From: Sulfurovum sp.
GTDB lineage: Bacteria > Campylobacterota > Campylobacteria > Campylobacterales > Sulfurovaceae
Reading direction: 5' to 3'
Length of the DNA stretch: 6,358 bases
NCBI GenBank assembly: GCA_015490315.1
Contig: WFYB01000168.1
Span: 1-6,358, forward strand
Shown here in pieces: positions 5,901 to 6,358 of this stretch. Position 1 is the stretch's first letter. Every line of letters begins with the position of its first letter. A program made the position numbers and the translations under genes. The notes beneath the pieces were generated by a model. It was not told where the DNA came from. It searched no databases and saw nothing but the letters and a program-made list of their open reading frames with translations.

Positions 5901-6358
5901 TCCATACATACTTAAAAATATTCTATCATCTTTAGAGTCTATTGTAATGATTGTACTAGTCTGCTCATTCTCTATAATGCTACTGACATTGATTTCATCG
6001 ATATCTATTCCTAATGTATTTTCGTAATTTGGCTGCCTATCTATAACATTTTTACCATTTCTTGATACGGTACCATTCTGTACATTGTTAGTGTCATTTA
6101 AGCTATCCATTATTGGAACAGGAGTACCATCTTTTTTTGTAATACTCATCGAATCATCCAAGGCTCTGTCTGACTCTCCAGCAAATACAATGAGATTTGA
6201 TTTAACGGGACCACTTTCAAGTTTTGGTGTCAAAAAGCCGGCTATCGTTGAACTTACGCTTGCTGGGTAGTCGCCAGAATTATATACTCCATTGAAGCCA
6301 TCAAATAAAGAGATGTTTTTCATGGAGCGTATTTTGATATCGCTCTGATCCTCAACAA
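2997..6358 (-). CDS. Large secreted/surface protein, presumptive pilus-tip adhesin (MshQ/PilY1-like role), 5' end outside window
   Basis: At least 1119 codons are visible. The first ATG in the window (6323-6321) is probably internal: the frame stays open to the edge (VEDQSDIKIRS precedes it) and no Shine-Dalgarno lies in front. Residues below count from that Met. No membrane segment is seen. The protein is Asn-, Asp- and Thr-rich and looks beta-rich, as secreted adhesins do. Residues 454-523 hold seven Cys, including a CxxC at 510-513, and run into CSRDNFAIRPAAYRVSI, which recalls the 'F.(V/I)RP..F' boundary of MshQ/DUF6701 proteins. The C-terminus has PWLEYD (1062-1067), a TGYGKTGHV segment and a final RLEW. 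I count 32 N-X-S/T sequons, 18 with Asp/Glu at -2, the PglB-type signal. The stop is 2 nt before a pseudopilin gene, so it is co-expressed with the pilus-tip subunits. Being a non-pilin partner displayed at the tip is inferred from context. A general Campylobacterota outer-surface protein is the alternative. Confidence 0.8.
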   Translation of the reverse strand, partial: VEDQSDIKIRSMKNISLFDGFNGVYNSGDYPASVSSTIAGFLTPKLESGPVKSNLIVFAGESDRALDDSMSITKKDGTPVPIMDSLNDTNNVQNGTVSRNGKNVIDRQPNYENTLGIDIDEINVSSIIENEQTSTIITIDSKDDRIFLSMYGFSTELYIPKLCYDYTIRQNDFDITEDNRTIHTIGGGELSINLALQSQEGDFDFEHSKVNIELKPTTDTTFKDAYYSPNNVNTYVPAIYTANHTTTRPEIAVGEYVTPDGGTFKALQRYYAQFNWDLDSNSYEGKFDVELNTTINFGSGPVPLSMSTKYGTLPRCTQVEGYHPLYGTYNVERHNSSGAPKEKYPLYTQVVGKDFDFDVVAYSKDPAPAYQTELPLDGYTVSIELINARSFQDENATFLCDNPDPAIIQRLDASGTQEIFAQFINNSSRVDLSSLNISVERALRSAAFRVWYIVDGNNTIIPHSCMDRSDDSCFQNLYDTYIAPTDTTLQASGTHGFCSVETIGGHGCSDYENPKTGARGCYACLRDFFSHPVCSRDNFAIRPAAYRVSITDGKEESTPATTKNLALNNNIDDKPVAALAAGYKYMLDANATSYLGDNVVAKGYTRLFGNDDLTNLASVLKFKDKSACFDHNDTKWGVYFENGKIRGIYSSSGINYAPGHRVTHQNTGLYSYILHDSNWTLVDQQRYAYKTFPGVDDCLLNNNSIAPDGQSKSGCDIDTKLLNNTGLNNPIYNDLYLRFHPYRFGLNDINMTIEPDSRYLFMTDFNDPYYQTIGSFNNRMSNIYEGNITALSKTNVVTTNFTQGCSATDLKLFVHILSTPTQTILSTQGAEFQKTLQYGSQLDLNTTYADVEVGEDKNLTLSHRAFENNTTQGSARIRVYTTFKKPYKNDILNGKEGINPINTTYKEIYAFSKDANSSANLTTHIPDGTKGFDRNVTFLYAKVSPDEKLYTTSESWIKTPLNVIVYCDKNPLECRNYDLNSSFSAAHESGNWYIASGLFAKNSDLGTSDLNVSYYTGKTPGDAQLGLDGTMPPAKKLDDVFYKTTGKQDDLNVSLPSSNPRPVTVQIVYRSLPWLEYDKSEEYYRVRFIPKPTAWTGYGKTGHVVDDDISATKSKRLEW
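3003..3006 (-). promoter_or_regulatory. Ribosome binding site of the PilV-like gene
   Basis: GGAG, embedded in the last codons of the large protein (the Leu-Glu of RLEW), lies 8 nt upstream of the ATG at 2994-2992. The competing in-frame GTG at 3003 overlaps this site, so the ATG is the more credible start. Confidence 0.6.
4755..4964 (-). other. Cys-rich block and CSRDNFAIRP motif of the large protein
   Basis: Seven Cys fall within 70 residues (454, 462, 487, 497, 510, 513, 523, counted from the Met at 6323). Cys elsewhere in the visible protein is sparse. The block ends in CSRDNFAIRP, after which the sequence changes to a long beta-rich region, so it reads as a domain boundary. CxxC is present, but no His follows, so it is not a haem c site. 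Disulfides or a structural metal are possible. Confidence 0.55.

Noticed and set aside
1..6358. tRNA, rRNA, CRISPR array, insertion sequence or attachment site
   Set aside because: Nearly all of the window is occupied by minus-strand coding sequence. I saw no direct-repeat array, no transposase motifs, no terminal inverted repeats and no cloverleaf in the only non-coding gap.

Overview
The window looks like chromosomal DNA of a Campylobacterota bacterium, probably a free-living Sulfurovum/Sulfurimonas-type relative. The evidence is the style of the prepilin N-termini (RRA|FTMLELVFVIVILGI), the HPF protein sequence, the moderate GC content and the many extended N-glycosylation sequons. The genus is inferred, not shown. 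Every gene I can support reads on the minus strand, so the biological order runs from the right edge of the window to the left.

Region by region: (1) 6358-2997 holds a very large secreted or surface protein whose frame is still open at the window edge, so its true start lies outside. It has a Cys-rich block joined to a CSRDNFAIRP motif, a C-terminal segment ending RLEW, and an unusual density of bacterial-type N-glycosylation sequons. (2) 2994-295 holds four minor pseudopilins in tight succession: a PilV/MshD-like, a PilW/GspJ/MshO-like, a PilX/GspK/MshP-like protein lacking Glu5, and a GspH/FimU/MshC-like protein carrying an EF-hand-like loop. Junctions are a 2-nt gap, a 4-nt overlap (GTGA), a 1-nt overlap (TAATG) and a 4-nt overlap (ATGA), so this is clearly one translationally coupled operon. 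(3) 294-204 is a short intergenic region with a perfect 14-bp palindrome, three ACTTAA repeats and a 7-bp hairpin with a GCGA tetraloop. (4) 203-1 is the 5' part of a ribosome hibernation factor gene (hpf), cut by the window edge.

How it may work together: in type IV pili and type II secretion systems, four minor pseudopilins of the H/I/J/K (FimU/PilV/PilW/PilX) kinds form a tip complex that primes filament assembly. In type IV pili this complex also carries a large non-pilin adhesin (PilY1; MshQ is the candidate equivalent in MSHA). The gene content here fits that plan, with the large protein as the presumptive tip adhesin. The most interesting signals are the enrichment of D/E-X-N-X-S/T sequons in the large protein but not in its pseudopilin neighbours, and the EF-hand-like loop in the last pseudopilin. 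No pilus motor, secretin, major pilin or prepilin peptidase gene is visible, so the assembly machinery must be encoded elsewhere.
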